Numbered from the stretch's first letter, positions 25,948 to 35,477 are shown. The stretch is 64,000 bases of DNA from Bradyrhizobium sp. ARR65 (GCF_000472385.1 NZ_AWZU01000022.1:1-64000), one strand, 5' to 3'. Notes: a model not told the origin generated them from the letters alone. Made by a program: numbers and translations.

Positions 25948-27237
25948 CTAATCGCTGATGCGGCTGATCGAGGCGCCGCATCCCTTCAATTTTTCCTCGA
26001 GCCGCTCGAAGCCGCGGTCGAGATGATAGACGCGATTGACCATGGTCTCGCCCTCGGCGGCAAGGCCGGCGATCACCAGCGACACCGACGCGCGCAGGTC
26101 GGTCGCCATCACAGGGGCGCCGCGCAGGCGCGCGATCCCTTCGATCCTGGCGGTCTCGCCGTCGAGACTGATACGCGCGCCGAACCGCGCCAGTTCCTGC
26201 ACATGCATGAAGCGGTTTTCGAAGATGGTCTCGGTGATCTCGGACGAGCCCTGGGCGCAGATCATCAGCGCCATGAGCTGCGCCTGCAGATCGGTGGGAA
26301 AGCCGGGGAACGGCGCGGTCGAGACGCTCACCGGGCGGATGCCGGCGCCATTGCGGACGATGCGGATGCCCTCGGCATTGACCGAAATCTCCGCGCCCGT
26401 CTGGCGCAGCACCTCGAGCGGGGACTGCAAGAGCTCGGCCTGCGCGCCCGCAAGCTGCACGTCGCCGCCGGTCGTTGCCACGGCAATGGCATAGGTGCCG
26501 GCCTCGATCCGGTCCGAGAGCACGGGGTGCTGCGCGCCGTGCAGGGCCTCGACGCCTTCGATGGTGATGCGCGGCGTACCGGCGCCCGCAATGCGCGCGC
26601 CCATCTTGTTCAGACAAGCAGCGAGATCGGCGATCTCCGGCTCGCAGGCGGCGTTGGAGATCACGCTGGTGCCCTTCGCGAGCGCCGCCGCCATGACGGC
26701 GACATGGGTGCCGCCGACCGTCACCTTGGGAAATTCGATTGTCGCCCCGCGCAGGCCGCCGGGAGCCTTCGCGATCACATAGCCGCCGTCGATCGAGAGC
26801 TGCGCGCCCAGCCGCTCCAGCGCCATCATCAGGAGATCGACGGGCCGCGTGCCGATGGCACAGCCGCCCGGCAGCGAGACCCGCGCCTCCCGCATCCGCG
26901 CCAGGAGCGGCGCGATCACCCAGAAGCTGGCGCGCATGCGCGATACCAGTTCGTAGGGCGCGGTGGTGTCGATGATGTTGGCCGCGGAGATGCGCAAGGT
27001 CTGGCCCTGATATTCGCGGTCCCCCACTCGTTTGCCGACCGCGGTGATATCGACGCCGTGATTGCCGAGGATGCGCTGCAGGAGCGCGACATCCGCAAGC
27101 CGCGGGACATTGTCGAGGACCAGCGTGTCCTCGGTCAGAAGCGCAGCGATCATCAGCGGCAGCGCGGCATTCTTCGCTCCCGAAATCGGAATGGTGCCGT
27201 TGAGCTGTGTGCCGCCGACGATACGAATGCGATCCAT
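25948..27237 (-). CDS. murA: UDP-N-acetylglucosamine 1-carboxyvinyltransferase
   Basis: A 429-aa enzyme that transfers enolpyruvate from PEP to UDP-GlcNAc, the first committed step of peptidoglycan synthesis and the fosfomycin target. ISGAKNAALPLM carries the conserved Lys and Asn, SLPGGCAIGTRPVDL carries the active-site Cys (so fosfomycin sensitivity is expected), and PFPGFPTDLQAQ carries the catalytic Asp. ATG 27237 starts MDRIRIVGG, the normal N-terminus; a 37-residue in-frame extension is unlikely. Confidence 0.97.
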   Translation of the reverse strand: MDRIRIVGGTQLNGTIPISGAKNAALPLMIAALLTEDTLVLDNVPRLADVALLQRILGNHGVDITAVGKRVGDREYQGQTLRISAANIIDTTAPYELVSRMRASFWVIAPLLARMREARVSLPGGCAIGTRPVDLLMMALERLGAQLSIDGGYVIAKAPGGLRGATIEFPKVTVGGTHVAVMAAALAKGTSVISNAACEPEIADLAACLNKMGARIAGAGTPRITIEGVEALHGAQHPVLSDRIEAGTYAIAVATTGGDVQLAGAQAELLQSPLEVLRQTGAEISVNAEGIRIVRNGAGIRPVSVSTAPFPGFPTDLQAQLMALMICAQGSSEITETIFENRFMHVQELARFGARISLDGETARIEGIARLRGAPVMATDLRASVSLVIAGLAAEGETMVNRVYHLDRGFERLEEKLKGCGASISRISD

Positions 27238-27422
27238 ACGAATGTCCTGAAACTGGCCGGGAAGTATAGGGGAAGGTGAGAACCCAAAAGGCTCCCACCT
27301 TTGCGGCGATTTAATGGGCCGCGTACCCCGTTCCTTGATGCGCCGCAAGATGCGGCGGCCAGAACAGGTATCGTATGTTGATCGGGACGGCGCTTGCGGC
27401 TTGGTTGAGGGATGCGGCGCGC

Positions 27423-27731
27423 TTACACCTCGCGCGTCTCGTAGAACACGATATCGGCGCCGCCGGTCGCGAAATTCGCAACGTCCGATGCGGCCGCCTT
27501 GCCTTCCGGGCTGCCGAAAGCGGCCTTGACGGCATCCATATTGTCGAAGGTCAGCGTGGCGATCAGGTGAATGCCCGACGGCCCGGCCGGGCTGACCACC
27601 GGCCCGCGGCTGATCTGATACTTACGCAGGCCCGGCATTTTCTTCGCGAGCGGAATGTGGGTCTCCGCATAATATTTGTCGAAGGCAGCGGGATCTTTCG
27701 GCGTCTTGTAGGTCACGATGACGTCGGCCAT
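27423..27731 (-). CDS. EthD family protein (dimeric alpha-beta barrel)
   Basis: A 102-aa protein with the EthD pattern: IVTYKTPKDPAAFDKYYAET, HIPLAKKMPGLRKYQIS and a final strand. GGAGG lies upstream of ATG 27731, which decides the start over longer in-frame options. EthD-like proteins are small ferredoxin-like homodimers, some of which take part in ether or quinone degradation; here there is no catabolic neighbour, so substrate is unknown. Confidence 0.82.
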   Translation of the reverse strand: MADVIVTYKTPKDPAAFDKYYAETHIPLAKKMPGLRKYQISRGPVVSPAGPSGIHLIATLTFDNMDAVKAAFGSPEGKAAASDVANFATGGADIVFYETREV

Positions 27732-27863
27732 TGCAATTCCTCCCATTTTTTCTAGCCGGGCTTCTTGACGCATGATCCGGGCACAAAGGCCCGAACCGTC
27801 TGAGGAGACCATGCTCCGACAAAAAAGAACAGAGCGAACGGCGGTTCAACAAGAGTTGCCGCG

Positions 27864-29576
27864 CTAGAGTGCCGGCTTGGCGACATCACCGAGAAAGCTG
27901 TGCAGCGCCGCCACCACCTGCGCGCCCTCGCCGATCGCGCCGCCGACACGTTTGACGGAACCCGAGCGCACGTCGCCGACCGCGAACACGCCGGGGACCG
28001 AGGTCTCGAGCTGCGGCACCAATTTGCCCTGGTTGAGTTCGGACTGCGCGCCGGTCACGACAAAGCCGCCGCGGTCCAGCGTGACGCCGCAGCCGTCGAG
28101 CCAGGAGGTCGCCGGATCGGCGCCGACGAACAGAAAGAGGTTGCGGATATCTTCCGTGATCTCCTCGCTGGACAAGCGGCTCTTCCAGCGGATGCGCTCG
28201 AGCGAACCGTCCTCGCTGCCCTCGAGGGCGACCACCTCGGCATTGAACATCAATTCGATGTTCGGGGTCGCCTCGATGCGCTCGATCAGGTAGCGCGACA
28301 TGCTGGCGCCGAGGCCGCCGCCGCGAATGATCATTAGCACCTTTCGCGCATGGCCCGACAGAAACACCGCGGCCTGGCCGGCCGAATTGCCGCCGCCGAC
28401 CAGCACCACCTCCTGCTCGGCGCAGAGCCGCGCCTCGACCGGAGATGCCCAATACCAGACGCCGCGTCCCTCGAACTTTGCGAGATTCTCGATTCCAGGC
28501 CGGCGGTAGCGCGCGCCGCTCGCGACCACGATCGAACGCGCCCGCAAGGTATCGCCGCAATCCAGCGACAGCGCAAACGAGCCGTCGTTGCGCGAACAGT
28601 CGAGCGAACGCACGCTCATCGGGATCATGATGTCGGCGCCGAATTTCTGCGCCTGGGTGAAGGCGCGCCCCGCCAGCGCCTGCCCGGAGATGCCGGTGGG
28701 AAAGCCCAGATAATTCTCGATGCGGGCGCTCGCGCCGGCCTGGCCGCCGAACGCGCGCGAATCCAGCACCGCAACCGTCAGGCCTTCGGAAGCTGCATAG
28801 ACCGCGGTCGCAAGCCCGGCCGGACCGCAGCCGACGATGGCGACGTCATAGATCTTGTCCCCGCGCGGACCGCCGATCATGCCGATCGCCCGCGCCAGCG
28901 CGTTTTCGCTGGGATTGCGCAGCACGGTGCCGTCGGCGGTGACGACGAGCGGCCAGTCCGAGGGCGAGGGCGAGTAGCGCGCAATCACCTCGGCCGCATC
29001 GCTATCGCGTTCGGCGTCGAGCAGATGATGCGGATAGCCGTTGCGGGTGAGGAAATTCTGCAGATGTGCGACACTGGCGGAATTGGACGGCCCGATCAGC
29101 ACGGGACCGCCCACCCCACCCTGGATCAGGTTGACCCGGCGCAGGATCAGCGCCCGCATGATGCGCTCGCCGAGATCGGCTTCCGCCACCAGGAGTGCCC
29201 GCAAATTCGCCGGCGGAATCAGCAGCGTCTCGACGTCGCCTTCGGCGTGACCGTCCACCAGGGCGGCACGCCCGGAAAGCTGGCCGACTTCGGCGAGGAA
29301 CTGCCCCGGCCCCTGCTCGATCACGGGGGTGACATGGCCAAACCCGTCGCGCTGGGTGATCGCGACATGGCCGGATAGAATCACGAACATGCCCGGTCCC
29401 GGCTTGCCGGTCTCGAACAACCGTTCGCCGTCTCTATAGGCCCTGATCTCGCCGAAGCGGCGCATCCGTGCGATTTCCTGCGCGGTCAGCGCCGGAAACG
29501 TCTGCTCATAACGCGGAAACAGGGCCGCCACCGAGCCGCCGTTCCCAGTTCGATCTACCGACCCGCTGTCCGCCAT
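27864..29576 (-). CDS. Cyclic-nucleotide-binding domain fused to thioredoxin-reductase-like flavoprotein
   Basis: A 570-aa protein. Residues about 20-150 are a CNB-like domain (FVILSGHVAITQRDG, FLAEVGQLSGRAALVDGHA). Residues 155-225 are a thioredoxin/glutaredoxin-like module (GYPHHLLDAERDSDA, PLVVTADGTVLRNPSE). The remainder is a TrxR fold with FAD site VAIVGCGPAGLATA, NADPH site VLVGGGNSAGQAAVFLSG and VFAVGDVRSGSVKRV. The redox CxxC of real thioredoxin reductases is absent (YWASPVEARLC stands there), so disulfide reduction through that pair is not possible. Function is probably a regulated NAD(P)H oxidoreductase. It is a monocistronic-looking gene. Confidence 0.87.
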   Translation of the reverse strand: MADSGSVDRTGNGGSVAALFPRYEQTFPALTAQEIARMRRFGEIRAYRDGERLFETGKPGPGMFVILSGHVAITQRDGFGHVTPVIEQGPGQFLAEVGQLSGRAALVDGHAEGDVETLLIPPANLRALLVAEADLGERIMRALILRRVNLIQGGVGGPVLIGPSNSASVAHLQNFLTRNGYPHHLLDAERDSDAAEVIARYSPSPSDWPLVVTADGTVLRNPSENALARAIGMIGGPRGDKIYDVAIVGCGPAGLATAVYAASEGLTVAVLDSRAFGGQAGASARIENYLGFPTGISGQALAGRAFTQAQKFGADIMIPMSVRSLDCSRNDGSFALSLDCGDTLRARSIVVASGARYRRPGIENLAKFEGRGVWYWASPVEARLCAEQEVVLVGGGNSAGQAAVFLSGHARKVLMIIRGGGLGASMSRYLIERIEATPNIELMFNAEVVALEGSEDGSLERIRWKSRLSSEEITEDIRNLFLFVGADPATSWLDGCGVTLDRGGFVVTGAQSELNQGKLVPQLETSVPGVFAVGDVRSGSVKRVGGAIGEGAQVVAALHSFLGDVAKPAL

Positions 29577-29608
29577 CCCGCTCCCCTCAACGCGCGCGCA
29601 AATTGCCG

Positions 29609-29812
29609 TCAGGTGCCGCGCTTGCCAACCTCCCCATCTGGGGAGGCTTGATGGCTCCCTGATGGCGCATCGGCCGTTCGTGCGCGCTCCTTCGCCTGGC
29701 TTTTTCGCCGCTTCAGATTTTCCCGCAGCTTGAGCTTCAGCCGCTCCTGCCGCGAACCCTCGCCGCCTGCGGCCTGCCTTCGTCCGTCCTTGTCCTTTTC
29801 ACCCGTCGTCAT
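29609..29812 (-). CDS. Small basic hypothetical protein
   Basis: 67 aa from ATG 29812, with a dense basic central helix RLKLKLRENLKRRKSQAKER and a polar C-terminus. I recall short proteins with this ENLKRRKSQ-type helix in many rhizobia; function is unknown. A longer in-frame reading up to 30043 would run through sequence with no protein character. It ends 32 bases beyond the start of the flavoprotein gene, reading the same way, and could be the first gene of that unit. Confidence 0.6.
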   Translation of the reverse strand: MTTGEKDKDGRRQAAGGEGSRQERLKLKLRENLKRRKSQAKERARTADAPSGSHQASPDGEVGKRGT

Positions 29813-30091
29813 CGCGGCCTGTTCGACTATCGACCTCTCGCCGAGGGGATCATAAGGCCTGACCTCGCGCCCATACCATGGGCGAAAAGTGGCTTTCGTG
29901 ACATCCTGATTTTTTGCCGCGAAGCACGGAAATCGGGAACCCGCAGCCTTAAAACGACCGCAGCGGCGCCGGCGGAAGGGGCGTTTTTGCCGGCGAGCGG
30001 CCGTCTGCCACGCTTGCACATGCGGGGGGCTTGTGGCAGACATCCGGCCGTCGGTCGGCGGATCTGGAGCCGATTCTCTTTAAGCAGACAT

Positions 30092-30166
<75 letters not shown>

Positions 30167-30472
30167 GGCCTTCCGCAAGATGCTGGCTTCTTGTCCACGG
30201 GCTAATGCGAAGCTTGGCAGGGCCGTGCGGAACGTTCGTTGCCAGCTTCGGGTCTTACCCGGCGAGCCGACAAGTCAGGACGCCGCCTCGACTTCGCATT
30301 CGGTCCAATAGAGAACATTGCGGCCTTGGTTTTGGTGGGTTTCGTGCTGCCTGCGGGCCGCATGATCTCCCAGCGGCCCGAGCCCGTGACCGGCTAATTG
30401 CCGTGTTGGCGCTGCGGCGTGATCCATGTACAATTCCAGTGGGTTGGATCGCCGGCCGTTGGATCGCGGGCC
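30167..30472. other. Intergenic region before the adenylate cyclase pseudogene
   Basis: 306 bases without a credible gene. The last part carries the promoter described at 30406-30434; I see nothing recognisable in the first 230 bases. Confidence 0.5.
30406..30434 (+). promoter_or_regulatory. Candidate sigma-70 promoter of the adenylate cyclase pseudogene
   Basis: TTGGCG and TACAAT are separated by exactly 17 bases, ending 38 bases upstream of ATG 30473. Recognised by eye only. Confidence 0.5.
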
Positions 30473-32254
30473 ATGGTGCAAGACCGACCAGTCCGAGTCG
30501 AGCGCAGGTTGTCGGCGATCTTGGCCGCCGACGTGGCTGGCTATTCTCGGCTCATGCACGACGACGAAGAGGCCACGCACGCCAAGCTGACGGGGCTTCT
30601 GGCGCGCGGCGTCGAGCCCGCGATCGCGGAGCACGGCGGCCGGATCGTGAAGTGCACCGGGGATGGGTTCCTCGCGGAGTTTCCCAGCGCGGTCGAGGCG
30701 GTCCGGGCCGCCATGCAGTTCCAGTCCCGCATCAACGAACTGGCGACCGGCGATGCGGAAGACAGGCGCATTCTCTTCCGCGTTGGCCTCAACATCGGGG
30801 ACATCATCGTCGAGGCCCACGACATCTTCGGGGACGGCGTCAACATCGCGGCGCGGCTCGAGAGCATCGCCGAGCCCGGCGGCATATGCATCTCCCAGTC
30901 GGTCTTGAACCACGCACGCGACAAGGTGAATTTTGACGTCGAGGAAGCGGGCGAGCAAATTTTGAAGAATATCGCCCGTCCTGTCCACGTCTACCGCATC
31001 GTCATCGATCCCGGCCGGCGGACTGCGGCGCCTAAAACCGAGGGGCCGGCGCTCGCCTTGCCCGACAAACCGTCTGTCGCCGTGTTGCCGCTCACCAATA
31101 TGAGCGGCGACCCCGAGCAGGAATTTGTCTCCGACGGAATCGCCGAAGATGTGATCACTGCGCTATCGCGCTATCCCTCCTTGTTCGTCATCGCCAGGAA
31201 CTCGTCGTTCACTTACAAGGGCCGAGCGGTTGATGTGAGGCAGGTCGGGCGCGAGCTCGGCGTCCGCTATGTGCTCGAAGGTAGCGTGCGCAAGGCCGGC
31301 AACCGGATCCGTGTGACTGCGCAGCTCATCGAAGCGGCGACCAGCAATCATGTGTGGGCCGAGCGCTACGACCGCGATCTCGCGGATGTTTTCGCCGTGC
31401 AAGACGAGCTTACGGAAGCGCTGACGACCGCGCTGGCCCCCGCCATTGCAGACGCTGAGCTTCGACGCGCGATGCGCAAGCCACCAGGAAGCCTCGACGC
31501 CTGGGCAGCCTATCAGCGCGGTCTGTGGCACTTAAGCAAAGCGACCGCAGACGACGACGATACCGCGGAGAAATTCTTCAGACAGGCGATCGGGCTCGAC
31601 CCGACCTTCGGAGGCAGCTACAGCGCGCTGGCCCTCTAGCAGCTACAAGCGGCCGCGCTCTACCAGAAGATGGACCTGCGAGACGCGCAACGCTCGGCCG
31701 AAACCCTGGCCCGCCGGGCGGTCGCGCTCGATGGCGCGGATGCGGAAGCGCGGTCGTGCCTCGGCTGGGCCTTGCAGGCGCGCGGCGAGGCCGACGATGC
31801 GCTGGCGGAGATCGAACGGGCTCTCTCGATGAGCCCAAATCTGGCGATCGCGCATGGCCACAGAGGCGCGACACTGATCTTCGCGGGCAGACCCAAGGAC
31901 GGAGTCGCGGCGCTCGAGGCGTGTCTCAGGCTCGATCCCCGCGACCCCTATCTGGCGGTCCGTTTGCTGCACAGAGCATCCGGACTGTATTTAAGCGGCG
32001 ACTACGGGGCCTCGATCGAAGCGGCAAAACGGCTGATCCGGACATATCCCGATTTCCCGATGATCTATCGCTGGTCCGCGGCGGCTCTCGGCCAGCTTGG
32101 CCGCGCAACGGAGGCGGCGGAAGCATTGGAGAAGGCGATTTCGCGCGCACCTGGGGCATTCGACATGTACGTCCGCAACAGAGCTCCGTGGTTTCGGCCG
32201 GAAGACCACGCCCATCTCGTCGACGGCTTGCGTAAGGCCGGGTGGAAGGGGTGA
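30473..32254 (+). pseudogene. Class III adenylate cyclase / TolB-like / TPR protein interrupted by an in-frame TAG
   Basis: The upstream part (388 aa, 30473-31639) has a class III cyclase domain: LAADVAGYSRLM with the metal Asp, KCTGDGFLAEF, and RVGLNIGDIIVE to DGVNIAARLE with the transition-state Asn and Arg. A FlgO/TolB-like domain follows (PSVAVLPLTNMSGDPEQEF). The reading ends at TAG 31637 inside the tetratricopeptide region, in YSALAL. The same frame then continues without another stop for 205 codons to TGA 32252-32254, with clear TPR repeats (RRAVALDGADAEARSCLGWA, IEAAKRLIRTYPDFP). One nonsense change therefore splits a normal protein of about 593 residues. The cyclase part may still be made. 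Confidence 0.85.
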
Positions 32255-32332
32255 GCCTGCATGGAGTTTCTGCTTTGGCGCGAGCTGTTCTTCGCTCCGC
32301 CCCACGACTCCTCGCAATGGACGTAAGCAACG

Positions 32333-32713
32333 CTATTTGATCGTCGCGTACACGGTAATGATCGACGTGCCGGAAGCCGTCGGCCCCTGACCTGTTGCTT
32401 TGATGGCAAACGTATCGCTTCCCTTATACCTGGCCTTGGCGCTGTATTCGAACGTAGATGTATTGAGCCTCTTTAACTTGCCGTGTGCCGGCTTCTGTGA
32501 AATGGCCGAGTTGCTCACCGTACCGTGCATCCTGATTGGAAACAGGCAACTTTGCCCGGACGTGAGATCGATGTAGCCGGTCGAATTCTCACCCCAATCC
32601 GCCAGTGTCACGGACATAGAGCAATCAGAAGCGGCGGCCCGCGCCGAGGACACTGACACCAAGCTTGGAGCTCCGACCATGAGCGCCAAAGCGGCGACTT
32701 TATACAACCCCAT
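32333..32713 (-). CDS. Small exported protein, Ig-like fold suspected
   Basis: 126 aa from ATG 32713, starting MGLYKVAALALMVGAPSLVSV and ending its signal at a SARAAA site. The mature part contains ISQKPAHGKLKRLNTSTFEY then ARYKGSDTFAIKATG, which has the rhythm of bacterial Ig/cadherin-like repeats (PxHGxL ... YxGxDxF). Two Cys residues in the mature protein could form a disulfide. Function is not known. It stands alone between the broken cyclase gene and a VOC gene. Confidence 0.7.
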   Translation of the reverse strand: MGLYKVAALALMVGAPSLVSVSSARAAASDCSMSVTLADWGENSTGYIDLTSGQSCLFPIRMHGTVSNSAISQKPAHGKLKRLNTSTFEYSAKARYKGSDTFAIKATGQGPTASGTSIITVYATIK

Positions 32714-32856
32714 ACCGGCCTTTCTCGTCTCTACGCAAAGTCCACATTGATCACGGCTTCCTCGAGCGTACGAGGCAGCATTGGCCGAGCCCTGCCGACC
32801 GCAAACCATCATCCGTCGAGACGGTGTTCACCTGTTTGACGGCAGCCAGCCGAGGC

Positions 32857-33249
32857 TTACGGATTCCATCCGCCGCTCCCATACGGGCGGGTGATGATTT
32901 CAAGGAAGTGGCCGTTCGGATCCTCGAAGTAGACACCGCGTCCGCCGTCGTGGTGATTGATCTCACCTGGTTGCCTCCGCGCGGGATCGGCCCAGTAGGA
33001 AAGCTTTCGATCCCGAATCCGGCCGAAAATCTCGTCGAATTCGGCTTCGCTAACCAGGAACGCGTAATGCTGCGGCCTGATCTCGCCGTCGGTGTCCATG
33101 TAATCGAGATTGGCCCCGTTTTCGGTGACGACCATCTGAAATGGTCCCCATTTCTTCGGGGCTGGAAGATTCAGCATCTCGGCCAGAAATTTCGCCGAGG
33201 CCTCACTGTCGTGAGCGGACAAGATCGTGTGGTTGAAATGGATGGCCAT
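32857..33249 (-). CDS. VOC (glyoxalase/dioxygenase superfamily) protein
   Basis: 130 aa starting at ATG 33249 behind GGGAG. The pattern AIHFNHTILSAHDSEASAKF, LDYMDTDGEIRPQHYAFLVS and GRGVYFEDPNGHFLEIITRPYG is the paired beta-alpha-beta-beta-beta fold of VOC proteins, with His and Glu positions that could bind a metal (H in FNHTIL, H in QHYAF, E in FLEIIT). The substrate (glyoxal adduct, antibiotic or aromatic) cannot be read. Confidence 0.85.
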   Translation of the reverse strand: MAIHFNHTILSAHDSEASAKFLAEMLNLPAPKKWGPFQMVVTENGANLDYMDTDGEIRPQHYAFLVSEAEFDEIFGRIRDRKLSYWADPARRQPGEINHHDGGRGVYFEDPNGHFLEIITRPYGSGGWNP

Positions 33250-33412
33250 GTCGCGTCTCCCGAAAACGATCGCAGCTTTTCCCGCTGCGTCGCTCATCTT
33301 TCTGGTTATTCGGTCGTAGCCTCAAAGAACGCCTCGATAGCTCCAGAACATCTTAGTCGTCGTCCATCTCCCGGATCAAACGCCATCTGTCGAAGCTTGT
33401 GAACGGATGTGC

Positions 33413-34201
33413 TCATCGCGACGCCACGCGCCGCCATTTTGCTTCGATGCTGGCGTTGATCGCTCGGATGCGAGCTTCATGCATGGCCCAGAAGGCGCGG
33501 CTCGCCTCGTTGGTGCCATGCTTGTAGACCGCGTACGCATCGGTCGGACGGACCGCCGTCGGCGCTTCCGCCTTCGCGGTGGCCGGCGCTCTCGCCGGCG
33601 TTGAAGCCGGCGTCACTGCGGCAACGGCTCCGGGGAGAGCGAACGGAGAATTCATGGCAATGAGCCGGTTGCGCGCCCGGTTGCAGTAGATGACCGAGCG
33701 CGCCGTCATCGTTTCCTCGCCATGGCCGGCGCGGTATTTCATCAGGGCACGGCACAGATCGCCTTGCGCGAGCCGCCAGGCCTGCGCGAGATAAGCCACG
33801 CCGTAATGGATATTGATCTCGGGCTCGGCGAGTTCGGCCGTGGTGCCCTTGAAGCCAAGCATGGCGGCGGTTTCGGGCCGCACCTGCATCAGGCCGACCT
33901 CGCCGAGACGGCCGATCACGCCTGAATCGTAGCCGCTTTCGACGAAGACCACGACCTCGGCAATGTCGGCCGGCAATTCGGTTGTCGCCGTTTCCTTCTC
34001 GATCAACGCACGCACGGCCGCGCGCGCCGGAAACGGCTCGCCAGCTCCGGGCGAAGGTGTCTCGGTCGCCTTGCTCGCCTCATCGGGTGCCGCAGTCTTG
34101 TCCGCTTCCGTGCCGGCACGAAGTGGCGCGGATACGAAGGTCAGCGCGGCCGCCAGACCTAGCTGCACGGCACATCTGATCCATGAGGAGTGCATATGCA
34201 T
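33413..34201 (-). CDS. Exported lytic transglycosylase (SLT domain)
   Basis: 262 aa. A signal peptide (VQLGLAAALTFVSAPLRA) is followed by a Pro/Glu-rich linker and an SLT domain: VVVFVESGYDSGVIGRLGE has the catalytic Glu, then VGLMQVRPETAAMLGF, INIHYGVAYLAQAWRLA and RALMKYRAGHG. It cleaves the MurNAc-GlcNAc bond to 1,6-anhydro products in the periplasm. The C-terminal 90 residues are Ala/Pro-rich then helical, with no known domain. ATG 34195 is an alternative start. Confidence 0.88.
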   Translation of the reverse strand: MHMHSSWIRCAVQLGLAAALTFVSAPLRAGTEADKTAAPDEASKATETPSPGAGEPFPARAAVRALIEKETATTELPADIAEVVVFVESGYDSGVIGRLGEVGLMQVRPETAAMLGFKGTTAELAEPEINIHYGVAYLAQAWRLAQGDLCRALMKYRAGHGEETMTARSVIYCNRARNRLIAMNSPFALPGAVAAVTPASTPARAPATAKAEAPTAVRPTDAYAVYKHGTNEASRAFWAMHEARIRAINASIEAKWRRVASR

Positions 34202-34399
34202 GGCATATCACCGAGACGGTGAGCTGATGACGCCCGTCGATGGGCGTGGGGCGCGGGGCAAAACGATTAAGGCAGGCAAGATGATCCAACCGATCGGCGG
34301 GAACAATCCGGGCAACTGACGCACACTCTCTCAGGCTAGGACATTGCCGGCCTGAATGCGAATCCTTGCAAGCGCCGGGATCTTGGCGCCGAAGGATAA

Positions 34400-34579
34400 G
34401 GCGGTGTCGTGCGTGAGGACGGCCGCATGGTCCATGACATGCACCTGATGCGGATCAAGAAGCCTGAGCAATCCAAGAGCAAATGGGACGTGTACGAATA
34501 TCTTGCGACCGTCCCCGGCGACCAGGCGTTCCGGCCGCTCGCCGAAGGCGGATGCCCTTATGTCGGCACGACCGAGTGA
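34400..34579 (+). pseudogene. Remnant of a branched-chain amino acid ABC transporter substrate-binding protein
   Basis: In the frame ending at TGA 34577-34579 the bases encode GGVVREDGRMVHDMHLMRIK, then PEQSKSKWDVYEYLATVPGD and QAFRPLAEGGCPYV. This is the conserved C-terminus of LivK/UrtA-like periplasmic binding proteins (VREDGRMVHDMYL ... PGDxAFRPLAESxC). The frame is closed upstream by TAA at 34397-34399 and no other part of the gene is present. It is a decayed relic; a 57-codon reading from GTG 34409 is not thought to be a functional gene. Confidence 0.78.
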
Positions 34580-34695
34580 CGGTATCTGGCAGCGCACGAG
34601 ACGCCGCGCGGCACATCATCGTCTCGCCTTATCAATCGCGAAACCTGCGTGCGCCATAAACGGCGCAGCATCTTTCGCGCGCGGGACCCGCACTT

Positions 34696-35022
34696 GTGAC
34701 CGGCTCTGAGTTCAAACAACTCCGCAAGGACCTTGGCGAGGCTATCGGGAGAGATCTGTCCACCGCCGACATGGCCAAGCTCTGCGGCCTGCCGGCGGGG
34801 CGCACGGACACCATCCTGCGCTGGGAGGTAGGCGGGCCGAGCGGATCGGCGGCGGAGTTGCTGCGCATCCTCGCGATGGCCAGCGATCGGTACCCGATCC
34901 TGGAGAATTTCAACGTGTTCGACCGCTGGGACGTGCCGGAACAGGAGCGCCCGGCGCGCCGCGCCCAATTCCGCGAGAGCATGCGCGACGAGGTACGCCG
35001 CCGGCTCGACCAGCAAGCATGA
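34696..35022 (+). CDS. Small helix-turn-helix protein
   Basis: 108 aa from GTG 34696. GRDLSTADMAKLCGLPAGRT then DTILRWEVGGPSGSAAELLR reads as an XRE-like HTH, followed by an Arg-rich C-terminal helix. Its TGA overlaps the next ATG (ATGA), so it is coupled to the exported protein behind it. I recognise no precise family. It could be the regulator of its partner or of the upstream relic, but nothing shows this. Confidence 0.65.
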   Translation: MTGSEFKQLRKDLGEAIGRDLSTADMAKLCGLPAGRTDTILRWEVGGPSGSAAELLRILAMASDRYPILENFNVFDRWDVPEQERPARRAQFRESMRDEVRRRLDQQA

Positions 35023-35477
35023 TCCCGCTCCTATTCAAACGGCTGGTCTTGTGTATCGGACTCTTAAGTCTCGCCGCGACCGCAACCATTTCGCGCGAAG
35101 CAAATCAGGATCAGCCAGGCACGGTCTGGACCGCAATCAATCCCGACGCCTTTCCGGATGACGTGTTCACTTGGCACATGGGACCGGGCGGCAGCTACCG
35201 CGAAGACGGACGGGATGCCTCGAGCGGACTTTCGATCCAACCCACCCTCTCCGGGCATTGGAGCCGCGAGGGCGCGCGTATGGTCCTGCGGCAGGATGAC
35301 CTGCCCTATGTCTTCGACGGCGTGGTGCTGGGCAATCTTTACGGCGGGACGCTCTATTTCGGCGGGCGCGCCGTATCTCGCTTCGGTGCCGTCAAGGGCG
35401 AGCAGGCGCCGGAGCGATGTGACGCCGGAGCCGGCGTGGCGCTCCTCGCAGCCGGAATAGCGCTCACCAAGCCTTAA
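35019..35477 (+). CDS. Exported hypothetical protein
   Basis: 152 aa with a hydrophobic N-terminus (LVLCIGLLSLAATATI) read as a signal peptide. The body (TVWTAINPDAFPDDVFTW, GHWSREGARMVLRQDDLPYV, FDGVVLGNLYGGTLYF) looks like a small beta-barrel of lipocalin or META type. I do not recognise the family. It overlaps the HTH gene by four bases. Confidence 0.65.
   Translation: MIPLLFKRLVLCIGLLSLAATATISREANQDQPGTVWTAINPDAFPDDVFTWHMGPGGSYREDGRDASSGLSIQPTLSGHWSREGARMVLRQDDLPYVFDGVVLGNLYGGTLYFGGRAVSRFGAVKGEQAPERCDAGAGVALLAAGIALTKP

Noticed and set aside
23854..27279. Long plus-strand frames over hisD and murA
   Set aside because: Shadows of the real minus-strand genes, with Arg/Ala/Asp-rich composition and no domain.
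34331..34597. Open frame of 88 codons on the minus strand
   Set aside because: It is the complement of the binding-protein relic and has no ribosome site or family resemblance.
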